Below are positions 25,805 to 38,200 of a DNA stretch of 64,000 bases, piece by piece. The translations under genes were made by a program, and so were the position numbers. Source of the stretch: Beroe forskalii (lineage: Eukaryota > Ctenophora > Nuda > Beroida > Beroidae); assembly GCA_011033025.1 (NCBI GenBank), contig WFMF01000039.1:248001-312000 (forward strand), written 5' to 3'. The notes under the pieces are model-generated. The model searched no databases and was not told the origin of the DNA. It saw only the letters and a program-made list of their open reading frames with translations. Within the stretch, counting starts at the first letter, position 1, and every line of letters begins with the position of its first letter.

Positions 25805-25925
25805 AGACATCGACCAATCAGCGCTCGAGTTTGCCTTCAACTCGCACGCTGATTGGTCAATGTCATATCAACCTGTGGGAAAGCTCATCTTGGGCAATGG
25901 CCGACACTGCACGTATATAGACATC
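25805..25925 (+). promoter_or_regulatory. Promoter-like block: paired inverted CCAAT boxes plus TATA
   Basis: GACCAATCAGCG and its exact reverse complement CGCTGATTGGTC are separated by about 25 bp. About 60 bp further on is cgtatatagac. This spacing is like an NF-Y-type CCAAT plus TATA promoter. No confident gene follows, so its target is unknown. Confidence 0.3.
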
Positions 25926-26050
25926 AGGTGACAGACCTTGTACGAACAGACTGTACCAATACATGACATGATCACTTTTATAGTGGCGGATTTTGGATAC
26001 TGGTAGTGCTAGGCAACAACTAAAATACACGTGCACAAAAATATAGACGG

Positions 26051-26096
26051 TGTGACGTCATCAACTCACCACTTTGAGTTGTGATAATGACGAAAT
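26051..26096. mobile_element. CRE-bearing palindromic element, core copy
   Basis: The core tgtgacgtcatcaactcac and its partner gtgataatgacg face each other across actttgagtt. The outer AATAGGCGG ends are lost. Confidence 0.5.
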
Positions 26097-26904
26097 CTTG
26101 ACTGCATTTTGATTTTGGTTGTCGAGCTTAAAATCATTGTATTTGAGGATGTGTCAACGATTGTACTTTTTATTGATTTAAATAAAGTTCATGACCATTC
26201 AACACAACGAACAATTTAGTTTTTACTATCATTTATTATGGGATCAAAATAGGGTTCATATATTATTGTAGAGTTTTATAACTGCTATAACTGCTATGTC
26301 AATTTATTGAGGCAATGCTGGATTTTGTTATGGTTCCATCATTGAGCACTTCTATCTTCACATGCTCGCAGACTGAAAGCTATCAAATCCCGATTATGAA
26401 ACCTGCCAAGGTCCACGCGTTAACTTAAAACACCAATTAAATCGGAAAGCTGTTAATCGACGCTTGGTTATCGGTAAATTTAAGATAGTTTATTGAAGCC
26501 GATAGCAGGATAATTCAGGGCATTGAGTTTGAGCTGTGATGAATATGAAGAACTGGAAGGTTCGTTGCTATCGGACCGTAGAACCGTAGAAAATCTAGAC
26601 TGAGTGAGTAAGTGGGTCAATGCCTAGTGATTGTTCGGCGTGCTTGTGGGCCAGAATAAATTGTTCCAAAGACATCTATGTGACAAACCGAACACGTTTA
26701 TTTTTTAATGTGCTCAAATTAATATTTTCATTTGAACGTATAAAACTTCAGCTAACCTGTAACCCTGGAGAATAAGGGGGCAAGCAAGAAAAGATTGGCA
26801 GGCTGCAGTAAACAGTAGGATTGTTAGGGTGTACAAAAGTCATTACTGCAAAAGACCCTGCCGCGAGATTATTAACGACCCTGTACACCCTCGCTAGTAC
26901 ACTC

Positions 26905-26995
26905 TGCGCACGAAAAATAGGCGGTTATTTCCAACAATTTGGCAGCGCGCATAGTGTTAATGACATCATTTCGACCGCCTATTAATTCATGCGCA
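26905..26995. mobile_element. Full-length palindromic AATAGGCGG element, GCGCGC-core type
   Basis: Ends gcacgaaaaataggcggt and accgcctattaattcatgc. The core is the second subtype of the family, with ttggcagcgcgc then atagtgttaatgacatcatt. Confidence 0.7.
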
Positions 26996-26999
26996 TATT

Positions 27000-28510
27000 A
27001 GTCACACAGTACGTAGTATACCGGGTTTTCCCTCCTAATGTCACAGTTCGCACCTACTGTCCCCCAGTAGTAATACACAGTAAGATTTGCATTATAGGTG
27101 AGTGAGTACTAAGAAGCCTTCCACAACCCGTACAACCAAGAAGGATTTCCCTCAGTCACGGGGCTATGAGGGGTTAATTGATGAACCGCCACCAGATTCG
27201 CGCGCGCGGTTTCTATGGTGCCGGTGGACGTTTCGGTCATGGAATTCTGGGCACTTTTAACGTTGGTAATCAGTGGCCTATGGTCCCTAATGGGATGGAC
27301 TTTGGTTCGTGAAATAGACTGACATAGTAACAAACCCCACGTATGCTGGTCACATGACAAGTCTTCTAATTAGTGAAACCCGCCTGCCATGAATATCTGG
27401 TGCAATACGAGCATTTGTTACTTTGTTCGGAAGCTACGACACGTCCTTAATTCATGTTGCTTTATTGGTATTAAATGTGAGCTGTACTTGTGTAGTTAAT
27501 CCTGTTTACCATAAATTTATACTATAAGTCTCGGGACTACATGACTATTGACTATTTCATTTCACATTAAAAGTCTGCATGTCACGAATTCACATAAGTC
27601 TCAAGTCACGAAATCGCACATCATTTAAAATGCTTTGGCGTAAGAAAGAAGACTCAATCCTGAAAGAAAACCAGTAATAACTGAGTTTAGAGTTTTATGG
27701 GTCAAGCTGACGCTAGATTAAGGTCCTTAGGGCTAACAAAAGGCATCTGACGTATAAGTCATTATAAACAATGAATTGAACGAAAAAGATTGGAAAGAGG
27801 CTATGAAAAAGAAAAGAGCAAAACGTTTTCTCGTACAGGAATCATAAGTCACGGTAGAAAAAGTAGAGCTGTTGACAACACAAACTTTCACCTGCACTAT
27901 ACAGTATAGTGTGAGTTTAACTTTAAAAACCACCCAATTCCAAGGAAGTTGACATTATGTTGGCATAACGAGCACAGAAAATACAAGAGAAGAGAACGAA
28001 ACGGAATGGAATCTATATACAGGAGCTGCGCTTGAAAACTTGGCGTTCAAGAGTTGTCAACTGAGCAGTTTAAATCTTGAAAGTGACTGCCTCAAGCTGA
28101 CAGCTGCATGTTTTTCATAAAACAGAAGATAGTTATTATCATAGTCTAGCTACACTTTTCAAAGCTCTGGTATCGACCATGACTTTGCACGGAATAATTA
28201 GGACAGAATTATATGGAAGTAGCGTTGCGATATTTTACGTTTAGAATTATAGAAATCTGGATAAAAACAAGCAACTAGATTTGGAAACACAGTTATTATT
28301 ATTATTATCGTCATTTCTCCTGGAACAATTTAAAGCTTGTTCCGGTGAACGTACTATATAGGCTGAGGAAACATAGACGCGATGAAGCCATATCTGACTC
28401 AACTTCATTCGATATATTGTACGTTTACATTTACTGTAGTTTTCAAAAACTTCGAGAAAATAATTCACAACAATACACCCACGTACTCACACACCAGGAT
28501 GAAGAAGCAG
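27000..28510. other. Non-coding stretch, no gene recognised
   Basis: An 83-codon frame at 27109-27360 (minus) has no domain and no splice support. Confidence 0.4.
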
Positions 28511-29263
28511 TGGCGGGCAAACACGGCAAATAATTCGGAGATTTGATTAATAAAAACAAGAGATGCGGGGGTCAAACCCAGCAGAAACACGTATATATTC
28601 CAACTGAAGTAATCTGAAACCCGCGAAACATACAAAATAATCAGCTCCGGGCCAAACTCTAAGCTCGCAAGTGCGAAATATATGCAACATATATAATATT
28701 TTGTAGTGTACATGGGAGTGAATTAATTGATAATGTATGTAGGAGGTCGGGGTGCCCCTTTGTGGTATGTGCACCACTGATAATTGCAAAAATTTAATTG
28801 GAGACAAAGAGAAGGAACGTATGTTTGGCTCAGCGTCAAAAAGATTTCAAGGGTTGCAGGAGATGAACTCAGAAGTTAAGATTTTTATTCGAGTGGTTCG
28901 AAGTGTTTATAGCATTTGGCTGCTCCTCGTGCAATAATCAAAATAATTTGCCCTCGGCTTCTCCTCGCCTCGTGTAATCATTTCAACAATCGCACTTCCA
29001 GTAATCCTATTATACTGAACAAGATACATTTGATACAACTTGAAACTTCAGGGGTTACATAGTTGGAACGGAACACATAGAAATTAAAACATATCAATTT
29101 GTATGAGTGCTTCGAGAGTGCTTCGCCTGAGTGACCCGGTAACACTCTACCACCGTTACAGTTGCACTTGTGACACGCGCCCTTAATTCTACTGTGGTTC
29201 CAGACGGAAAATAGGCGGTCGAGAGCGACGTCATTATCAGTGTTTAGAATAGCCAATTGATGA
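28511..29263. repeat. Segmental duplication, copy 1
   Basis: Matches 30571-31306 nearly base for base with small indels, from tggcgggcaaacacggcaaa to the half palindromic element ending ttgatga. No coding potential is recognised. Because it flanks a nonsense homopolymer block, haplotype duplication in the assembly is as likely as a real duplication. Confidence 0.9.
29208..29263. mobile_element. CRE-bearing palindromic element, left-truncated pair member
   Basis: aaaataggcggtc, then cgacgtcattatcag and tttagaatag, ending ttgatga. It marks the right edge of the duplicated segment. Confidence 0.6.
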
Positions 29264-29544
29264 GTTGTTTCAAAGGTAATCAAAGTCAGATGACCTATGC
29301 AAATATAAATTTCTTGAAATCCCCTAATTTCTAAAACATCAAATGAACTTACATGCTTCACAGATTTCATCGTAGATTTCTGTTCCCTATTTATTGAGGC
29401 AGTGAGAAACCGGTATCACTTCGTCATTGTATCACCCGAATAGGGCTACAACTCTAAGTTTCAGTCTTAAACGTAATTTCAAGCATTTTGGCAGTTACAT
29501 TTTAGAAGCCTCCTGCGACAAAAGAGTACCGACCGATCATATAG

Positions 29545-29820
29545 GAGAAAAACCCCTTTTTAAACCCTTTTTTTAAAAAAAAATTTAAAAAACCTTTAAA
29601 AAAATTTTAAGGGGGGAAAAACCCAAAAAAAAAAAAAAGGGGTTTTTTTTAAAAAAAACCCAAAAAATTTTTAAAAAATTTTTTTTTTAAATTTTTTTTT
29701 TTTTTTTTTTTTTGGTTTTTTTTTTTTTTTTTTTTTTTTGGTTTTTTTTTTTTTTAAAAAAAATTTTTTTGGGGTTTTTTTTTTTTTTCTTTTTTTTATT
29801 TTAATAATAATTTTTTGTAT

Positions 29821-29867
<47 letters not shown>

Positions 29868-30535
29868 AAAAAAAAACCCAAAAAAAAAAAAAAAATTCCC
29901 CCTTTTTTTTTTTTTTCCCTTTTTTTTAAAAAAAACCCCCCCCCAAAAAAAAGGGGGAAAAACCCCAAAAAAAAAAATAATTGGGAAATTTTTAAAAAAA
30001 AAAAGAGATGGGGGCCCCCCCCAAAAAAAATTTTCCCTTTAAATTAAAAAAAAACCCAAAAAAAAAAAATAACCCCCCCCCCGGGGAAGTGCAAAAAAAA
30101 AAAAAAATTTTTTTTTTTGGGGAAGGGGGGGGTTTTTTTGGGGGGGGGGTTTTTTTTTTTTCCCCCCCTTTTTTAAAAAAAAAGGGGGGAAAAAAAAGGA
30201 ACTTTTTCCCGGAAAAAAAGGGGGGGGCCCCAAAAAAATTTTTTTTTTTTTTTTAAAATTTTTCCCTTTTTTTAAAATAAAAAAATTTTTCCCCCCCCCC
30301 TTTTTTTTTAAAAAAAACCCCCCAAATTTTATTTTAAAAAGTTTTTTTTTTTTGGGGGAAAAAAAAAAAAAAAAAAAATTTTGGGGGGGGTTTTTTTCCC
30401 CCCCCAATTTTTGGGGGCCCCTTTAAAGGGTTTTTGGGGGTTTTAAAAGGGGGGGAAAGGGGTTTTAAAATTTTAAATTTTTTTTTAAATTTTCCCCCCC
30501 CAAAAAAAAAAGGGGAGGGGGGGGAAAAAAAAACC
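29545..30535. other. Homopolymer-run block, probable sequencing/assembly artefact
   Basis: About 1 kb made almost wholly of runs of A, T, C or G (many of 8 to more than 30 bases) with hardly any mixed sequence. It lies between two copies of the same ~750-bp segment. No genomic process I know gives this texture; it looks like uncorrected low-quality consensus. Open frames rich in F, K and G here are meaningless. Confidence 0.85.
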
Positions 30536-30570
30536 CTTTATGCACCCCGTATGAAGCAGTGAGTTCGAGC

Positions 30571-31306
30571 TGGCGGGCAAACACGGCAAATAATTCGGAG
30601 ATTTGATTAATAAAAACAAGAGATGCGGGGTCAAACCCAGCAGAAACACGTATATATTCCAAGTGAAGTAATCTGAAACCCACGAAACATATAAAATAAT
30701 CAGCTCCGGGCCAAACTCTAAGCTCGCAAGTGCAAAATATATGCAACATATATATTTTGTGGTGTACATGGGAGTGAATTAATTGATAATGAATGTAGGA
30801 GGACGTGGGGTCCCTTTGTGGTATGTGCACCACTGATAATTGCAAAAATTTAATTGGAGACAAAGAGAAGGAACGTATGTTTGGCTCGGCGTCAAAAAGA
30901 TTTCAAGGGTTGCAGGAGACGAACTCAGAAGTTAAGATTTTTATTCGAGTGGTTCGAAGTGTTTATAGCATTCGGCTGCTCTTCGTGCAATAATCAAAAT
31001 GATTTGTCCTCGGCTTCTCCTCGTGTAATCATTTCAACAATCGCACTTCCAGTAATCCTATTATACTGAACATGATACATTTGATACAACTTAAGGGGTT
31101 ATATAGTTGGAACGGAACACATAGAAATTAGAACATATCAATTTGTAAGAGTGCTCCGAGAGTGCTTCGCCTGAGTGACCCGGTAACACTCTACCACCGT
31201 TACAGTTGCACTTGTGACACGCGCACTTGATTCTACTGTGGTTCCAGACGGGAAATAGGCGATCGAGAGTGACGTCATTATCAGGGTTTAGAATAGTAAA
31301 TTGATG
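30571..31306. repeat. Segmental duplication, copy 2
   Basis: Second copy of 28511-29263, slightly shorter because of small deletions. It begins soon after the homopolymer block and ends in the same half palindromic element. Confidence 0.9.
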
Positions 31307-31308
31307 AC
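31251..31308. mobile_element. CRE-bearing palindromic element, second member of duplicated pair
   Basis: gggaaataggcgatc, gtgacgtcattatcagg, tttagaatag, ttgatgac. It keeps the exact CRE octamer, where the copy at 29208 has a one-base change before it. Confidence 0.6.
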
Positions 31309-32119
31309 TTTGAATCGTCTAATTTTCGCAGACGACACATCTTTGGTAGAAAAGAGATGGGCAGATGAGAAGCTCGACAATTTATATAGTGCACCTGCTG
31401 CACACAAAGCGCCATCCTTTATGATATTCTAATTGGATTCTGTTGTTCTGGGGTCGGAACTTCAAACAAACACGCACGGGCTGCGCGAGGGTGCGCGGGG
31501 TGATTAGGGTTATTCCATGGATGTATAAATTGCACCTATTTCTTGCTTGGAGACATTTTAGGATGAGCATTAGACATACTGGAGCTACAAAAGAAACAAG
31601 CTAGCTGAAAACGAACAGGTGTAAAACGACGAGGTACGTGAGCGAAAGCGTCATGTGTATTGGGGTATAACATAAAAGGAATGGTAAACAATAGCAAATG
31701 TAAGCATTTGGAGCAACTTTTATCCTCATTAAAGCACAACTTTACTGAACCAAAAGGGGCAACATCAAACCACGGCGAGAAATATTCGAATGGTTAGGAT
31801 TCAAATTCAAATGTTGTAGCTCAGGTTTGCCAACCCCAAGCAAAGGTAGAAAATTTAGCGATAATTTAATTTGCGATATAATTTTCGTATATTGTCAAAA
31901 TTTCCTTCTGGGTTACTTCCAGTAACGGAACATGAAAGAAATTCCGCCGACAAAACTGATTGAAAACTCGCCTAATATGCCCTATAACTACAAAACATTA
32001 CTCGTAAAAGTTCCAACTTCATATAGTATTAAACATTAAAGTTTCAAGCTATAAAATTTAAATTCACTATATATAAAACATAACTATATCCAGCGAGACA
32101 GATAGTTTATAACCAGCTC

Positions 32120-32203
32120 CTGAAAAATAGGCGGTTATTCTCAACAATTGGCAGCGCGCACAATGTTAACGCCGTCATTGCGACCGCCTATTTATTCTGC
32201 GAG
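32120..32203. mobile_element. Full-length palindromic AATAGGCGG element, GCGCGC-core type
   Basis: Ends tgaaaaataggcggtt and cgaccgcctatttattc; core ttggcagcgcgcacaatg then ttaacgccgtcatt. Same subtype as 26905 and 42186. Confidence 0.7.
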
Positions 32204-33174
32204 TTTACCGTATGAAGTTTACCTCGGGAGAGGTGAAGTGTGCAGTTATGAGCAACATAAATTGCTTCTATCAACGCGGCAATTAATTAATTTGAAAGCC
32301 TGTCATTATAGAGCCCACTCGAATGACAGACGCTGAATGTTCAGCTCCTGAAATTGACTTCACTCCCCCTAGGTTTGAAGTTATATTAGTTATATCGACA
32401 TGGTGAGACATTTGAATTCTCCAATTTATGTAAGCTGAGTCAGCTGCATAATATTTTACATAATAAGATAATATTATATTTTTTATTGAAATGGGAAACA
32501 TATTTTCACGCAAAAAGCAGCAAAAACTGAATATTGATTTATATTTATAGAAACACGAGTTCAGCAGAAGTTATATAACCCTGAATTGACCCTCTGAATA
32601 ACTCCAAAAATGTCCTCATTGCCAGAACTTATGAATCATACATTCTGATACCATAAGACTTCTTGATGAAATATATAATCAATAAATATATAACTGGCAG
32701 AAGCTCCGAAAGTCTAATGCCATACTTTTTACGATCAGAGTCTACATACTTACATACTACTGCTGCATCTATTCTATTTCTATAAGAAATTCAGAGTGAG
32801 GGATTGGTCGAAAGAGACGTATACGAGGATACTACGACTATTTATGCTGTCTAGATCTAGAAACCTCCCTGTTACGAAAAACCTGAAAAAAAAATCATGA
32901 AATCTGTAATTCGGCAACTTCTCCTATCAGAAATTACAGTACAAAAACTAAAACACGAGCCATCTCAGCACTATATAGAAAGACGCCTGTACAAGTAACG
33001 AAAGCAGATGCCTACACTAACACCACACAAAATATGAAACTCAAATGTATGGTTGTAAAACCCGCTGACAGAGCTAATATTGACACAAACTTATACATTA
33101 AACTGTACAATATATTGCACCTTGTAGCGGCTTCCGCCACCGAGAATTGCCTTTTTGGAGTCAGCAATCCGCCG

Positions 33175-33216
33175 TTGTAAACTATGATAATGAAGTCACT
33201 CTAAACTGCCTATTTT
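33175..33216. mobile_element. Palindromic family, half copy
   Basis: gtaaactatgataatgaagt then cactctaaactgcctatttt: diverged core plus right end. Confidence 0.4.
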
Positions 33217-33785
33217 GTAGTTATACCAGCAACTAGTGGCAATTTCTAAGACACACCACCCTTCTGCCAAACTGATGGTCTATAGCTTGGGTGGTGGTGT
33301 TAGCTACACAAATTGCAGATACATTTGGTTTCTCGGAATTTCGAAAACTTCTAGCTTTTTACTGATTAAATGTGCCAAAAAGTGTCAAGTGATGATGCTT
33401 TTGGACCAGGATGTCCTCTAATCTCTATCCTGATCTTTGGGTAGATAAACACACAAAATCACGAACGTTTTATAACGGTGGGAGGTCTCGACTGGTCTCA
33501 AAGGTCAGAAGTTTTAAGGCTGAAGTCGGCTTAATACACAACCCTAAACTATGTAACTATACAAGTTTTATACAATGGGCTGTACATAATAACTTAATAA
33601 GCTAACCCCTGGATCCCCAATAAGCCAGAGCTAGCTGTTACCAGTGACTTACTAGTAACTTACAGGTAACTTAGTAACAGCTAATGATGATTCATATCCT
33701 CACTTCCCCATAGGGATCGCAACAATAACAGGTTTGAGGGTTTATCCCTAATCTATCTACGAACGAAAATAGCTGGTGTCTGTTG

Positions 33786-33826
33786 GTGACGTCATTATCA
33801 TGGATTAGAATGGTAAATTGATGACG
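33786..33826. mobile_element. CRE-bearing palindromic element, core copy
   Basis: gtgacgtcattatcatgg, attagaatggtaa, attgatgacg. Near-consensus core, outer ends lost. Confidence 0.5.
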
Positions 33827-34230
33827 AAGCATGTTTTTCGGCACGAAGTACGCTATAATGCGAGTGTGGTAATAGCTAATGCAGCTGTAGCAACAAAAGG
33901 CTAATGGCAGGGATGAACCAAATGCCTGAAGTCTGTACTATATGTGATTAGTAGTACTAATATACGAGCAGGGTAGTCTATATGGTAAGGCACCGCTCGC
34001 GCGCAGATAAAAACTAAACGGTTGTCGGCATCAACAGACCACGTTAACTTCTGATATTTTCGTCATTTCCGCCTGCCTACATTTCAAGACCAACCTTTTA
34101 GTATGTTTCTGGTGGGAGGCAAGTGATCCTCTTCTACTGCAAGTGATCGAGGGTATAAACATTAATATAAACCCTCCCTCTTCTCATCGCCAGACTAAAA
34201 TAACCCATCCTCCTCAACGGTAACATGCCA

Positions 34231-34322
34231 AAAGGAGATTAATAGGCGGTTAAGATGACGTCATTACTATAGCACAATGTAGTGAGTATTGATGACGTTG
34301 GACCGCCTATTTTTCGTTTTCG
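34231..34322. mobile_element. Full-length palindromic AATAGGCGG element, CRE-core type
   Basis: Ends aataggcggttaagatgacg and gatgacgttggaccgcctat enclose a ~25-bp centre. It has the CRE octamer TGACGTCA on the left and TGACGT on the right. No coding capacity. Confidence 0.75.
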
Positions 34323-34448
34323 AGGTTTAATTGTCTTCTTGGCAACTTAAGGACGGCGCGACAGGGAGAAAGAAAACCATGATATATATCTTCTTGGGTT
34401 GTTCTCTTTTAGTTTTACCCGGGATAAGGTCTCGCGAAAGCAGAATAT

Positions 34449-34490
34449 GTGACGTCATCAATTCATCACTCTAAACCATGATAATGACGA
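34449..34490. mobile_element. CRE-bearing palindromic element, core copy
   Basis: gtgacgtcatcaattcatca, then ctctaaaccatgataatgac. Only about 130 bp from the full copy at 34231, in opposite orientation. Confidence 0.5.
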
Positions 34491-36887
34491 CACAAGTCAC
34501 CGTTTCTTTAATCGTGAGCAGCTGTTTATGAGGCAGTGCAGCACTATGCGACCGTTTAAAAAACCCATCTCTCTTTCTCTGAATTACAAGCAAAAACTCA
34601 AACGATAGATATAATCTATATATGCAGGAGGAAAGAAAAACACAAATAGTTCAAATACTCTATTACGCACAAGCACATATATTATGATTTTCTCAATTTA
34701 ATTTCCTCGGTTTAATTCAATCACATAAACAACACGAAGACAAACGTCGTTTAAACGAATTTGGAGCTATTAAATGACGAAAGCTTTTGACGAGAATATA
34801 ATAGACCATGTTTATTTGGGTACTTAGTCAGGGATAGCATCACGTACAACGAACAAGAACGAAAATTAGTTCGTTATTAAAACAATGTGAAAATAGTGCT
34901 GACATTAAAACACATTGCGTGCAGCTCTGTAAAAAACGATTAACTTGAGAATTTAACCACAGCTAGATTTTAATGATCATATCAGAGGAATATTTTTAAT
35001 GATTTTTGAGATGAAATATTAAACAAAGTTCAAAATTCTAAAATATCAGAGTTACAAATAATGCACATGCAAAGCCACCAATTAATGCAAATCCGCAATT
35101 ATAAGCCATTGCATGAAATTAAGTGCGTTTCCATGGGGAATTAAGTGCGGTATTGCTATACGCCTATACGGATTGAATAATAGAGGAGGTGGTATTGATG
35201 GAGGTTGTCAATAGTGTCAATGCAATCTCCCCTGAAGAAGCTTGTGTGATTGTAAACTAACAATAGCCCCGACATCAATCTACTCTGGGGGTATATCGGA
35301 AGGGCTGCATTATAGTACAAAGGGGAGGGCTAACCTCACAATGGGGTGCTGTCGAGGACATCTATACCTATATTTATACCTATATTTATATCCCCTGCCT
35401 AGAAGCACACTAGACGTATCAACAAACCAGCACCCTACATCTCTATCTATGTAAGCCGTAAGACGTATCTAAGTAACACGTATCAAATAGACACAAGACT
35501 GTAGGAAATGACTCCCCTTTGTGTAGGTTTTCAATAATAATTGCAAGGGGGGTCGCCCCCTCCCCCGTAATTTTGATAAGCTTCGATGCCAATGATCCCA
35601 AGAAACGTATCAATAAACCAGCGCCCAAAGTCCCTACGTCTCTACAGGTGCAAAGGTAAAGAGATAAAATGTAAGTTTTATTATATTCTACACACCCCCA
35701 GCCTACAACTCCTCCTCGTCTTACCACATACATATACACCCCGCCCTAGTATGATATACACTGTCAAAGCTGCTGCCACTCTAACTGCAACAGCAATCAG
35801 AGTACCTGTTACACCAGCTGTTGTTACGATACATCACTGCCACTAGAGCTGAGTGACAGTATAAGATTCGAGTAAAATGGCGATTAAACGTCTCCAAGTC
35901 GTTACTTTAAACTCTAATAATGACGAAACACTCAGTGAGTCGTCTATTGTATACGACACTTTATATCACTTTATATTAGTGCAATAGTAACTGTAGCACG
36001 ACTGGCACGGTTAACGGCCTCAGGTTTTCATTTCAATAGTGTGGATACTTATACGTGGAGAAATGCAAGTGAAATGATAGTCAGTTGGTATTATTGGCGA
36101 TGAAAAATCAAACAATTACGTAACGAGGAAAAAGAGGAGAAAAGAAAAAGAGAAAGAAGTTTAGGTATGGTAAACGAAACAAGCATCTACAATGCCAAAA
36201 ACAGAAATACAGCGTTGAACTGCGCATCTCCAAAACCAGCAGTGCCATATAGAAACGCAAACAACAATCTAACAATGGACTAAACCCAGTCATTTGTCCA
36301 CTTTTTAAAGCTTATATGCGATCTGTTCACATATATTCACGTTTACGGGAATCGAAAATTCGAGCGTCGCGGCTTCGCACCAACATACTAACGCACCAAC
36401 ATACTAACGCAACAAAAAACGGAGTTTTTCACTCTTTGTACAACGTGACCTGCCTTGGATTGGCAGAATATTGCTCTGTTGAAGTATGACAGGATAAAAT
36501 CATCACCTAGTCACTGTGTGTACAAACTACACAGTGTAGGAATAACAAGTTGAAGATGTGGTGTTGCACGTGTGACTTCGACGAAATGATCATCTACTTT
36601 CATAGACAGTTTCCAAGACGCAAACGTAAAGAAATGGAGGTTATAAGCCAAGGTTACTACCAATAGAACTTAAACGAGTTTATTTTGAATTCTATAAATA
36701 AATCCGGTCCCCGATATCGGGCAAAGCAAGAGCAGTTATACAATTTACAGAACTATAAACTGCATAGAAACTCAAAAAACCGCTATCTCTCTAATGTCAC
36801 TATGTGTGCGCGCGGTCTCTTGAGGTTCGGCGGTAAGTCTCCATTTAAAGTTCGGGAATAACTAAGTTAAGCAGTAGGTACTCTAGA

Positions 36888-36945
36888 TTGACGGCATTAT
36901 AATGATTTAGACTGGTGAACAGATCACATTAACCCGCCTATTTTT
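36888..36945. mobile_element. Palindromic family, diverged copy with right end
   Basis: gacggcattataatgattta then a diverged centre and acccgcctatttttagg. Confidence 0.45.
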
Positions 36946-38103
36946 AGGAGAGGAATCTGTATCTTGCATGCGTTTCCTCGAAAAGAAGAAGGCGGTCTCT
37001 AACGTATATCTCTCTTTCCCCACCGTTAATATTTTACAACTGTGTCGGGTATTAGTACCAGCATCGCAAATGATGCCATTTCGGCAGATGCCCGGCTCAC
37101 TCGCACGACTTTATCAGGGCTAGTTCTTGTGGTTTTCATACGAGACACGCTACATAGCACTCAGAGAGCTCTTCCTTTAAACCGCGGAGACACGCATTAG
37201 AAGAAGCTGATAGACAGGGGCAATATGGAGAACTTATGGTGAAAATAGTCAGTCACCCAGACTGTGCGATATGAGAGATGGAACTTCAATCCCTCGCATG
37301 ATATTTGGGAAGGAAAGAGGAGTCTTGAAGGAGTTAAGGAGTCGTGGAGGAGTCTGTCAATATATAAACTGGGGTTGTGGGATATACGTAAACTTCCCCG
37401 TTTGAGACTGATATAAACATTAAACGGAATATATTCTGTCACTTTACCAGGCAAAGTTTTGGTTAGTTTACTGAAAATATAAAATGTGACCGTCTATTTA
37501 AAGACCGGAGGAAAGAGACAGTTGACCATTTAAGAAACCATCTCGGGGCCGATAATGCCATCAATATACGCGATCAAAACAGGAAGACGGGCGAAGAAAA
37601 CATGCTCAAGTAAATATCCTGGTATAACCTGGTAAAACCCAAAATGTAGAAAAAACCCTAAAAAGCCTAAAACACGACCAAATCTGTGTTCGGCGCTCCA
37701 ATTCCGGGAAAGATTATTGCTGATTGCAGTGAAAAATCACGAATGCATCTCATTATAAAGCAGTAGGTGAGAGAGAGAGCGACTATTAGCTCTTGACTTG
37801 TTTTCCATAATACCATAATTCACTAAAATATAGTACTGTACCTTCCGAGCAGGTCTATAATATACAATTTGAATATTCGTCTTTATATATTTAAAAGCTT
37901 CTGATTTTGATTTCACTCATGACAGTACGTTCGCGTTTAAAATATAGGTAGCTCTATTAGGCCATCTAGTAAAACAGTTTTTTGGGGGTGCCTTTTGAAG
38001 TTTTATAAAATCATACTTCGTAGCAGCTAATGGCTGGTGTGATTACTGGGATGGTTAAGAAGTAGGCTGCGAGAAGGGTGATGATTTGAGAGCATCTAAA
38101 AAC

Positions 38104-38200
38104 AGTATTTACAGAAAAAGTCATTTATTCATTGTCAAATAAACTAGCACTTTTCACAGTATTTACAAAAAAAGTCAACTATTCATTGTTTGATAATATA
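38104..38200 (+). repeat. ~52-bp tandem duplication
   Basis: cagtatttacagaaaaagtc and attcattgt recur once, with a few differences. Confidence 0.7.

Noticed and set aside
29738-30407. F/K/G/P-rich open frames
   Set aside because: Products of the homopolymer block, which is probably not real sequence.
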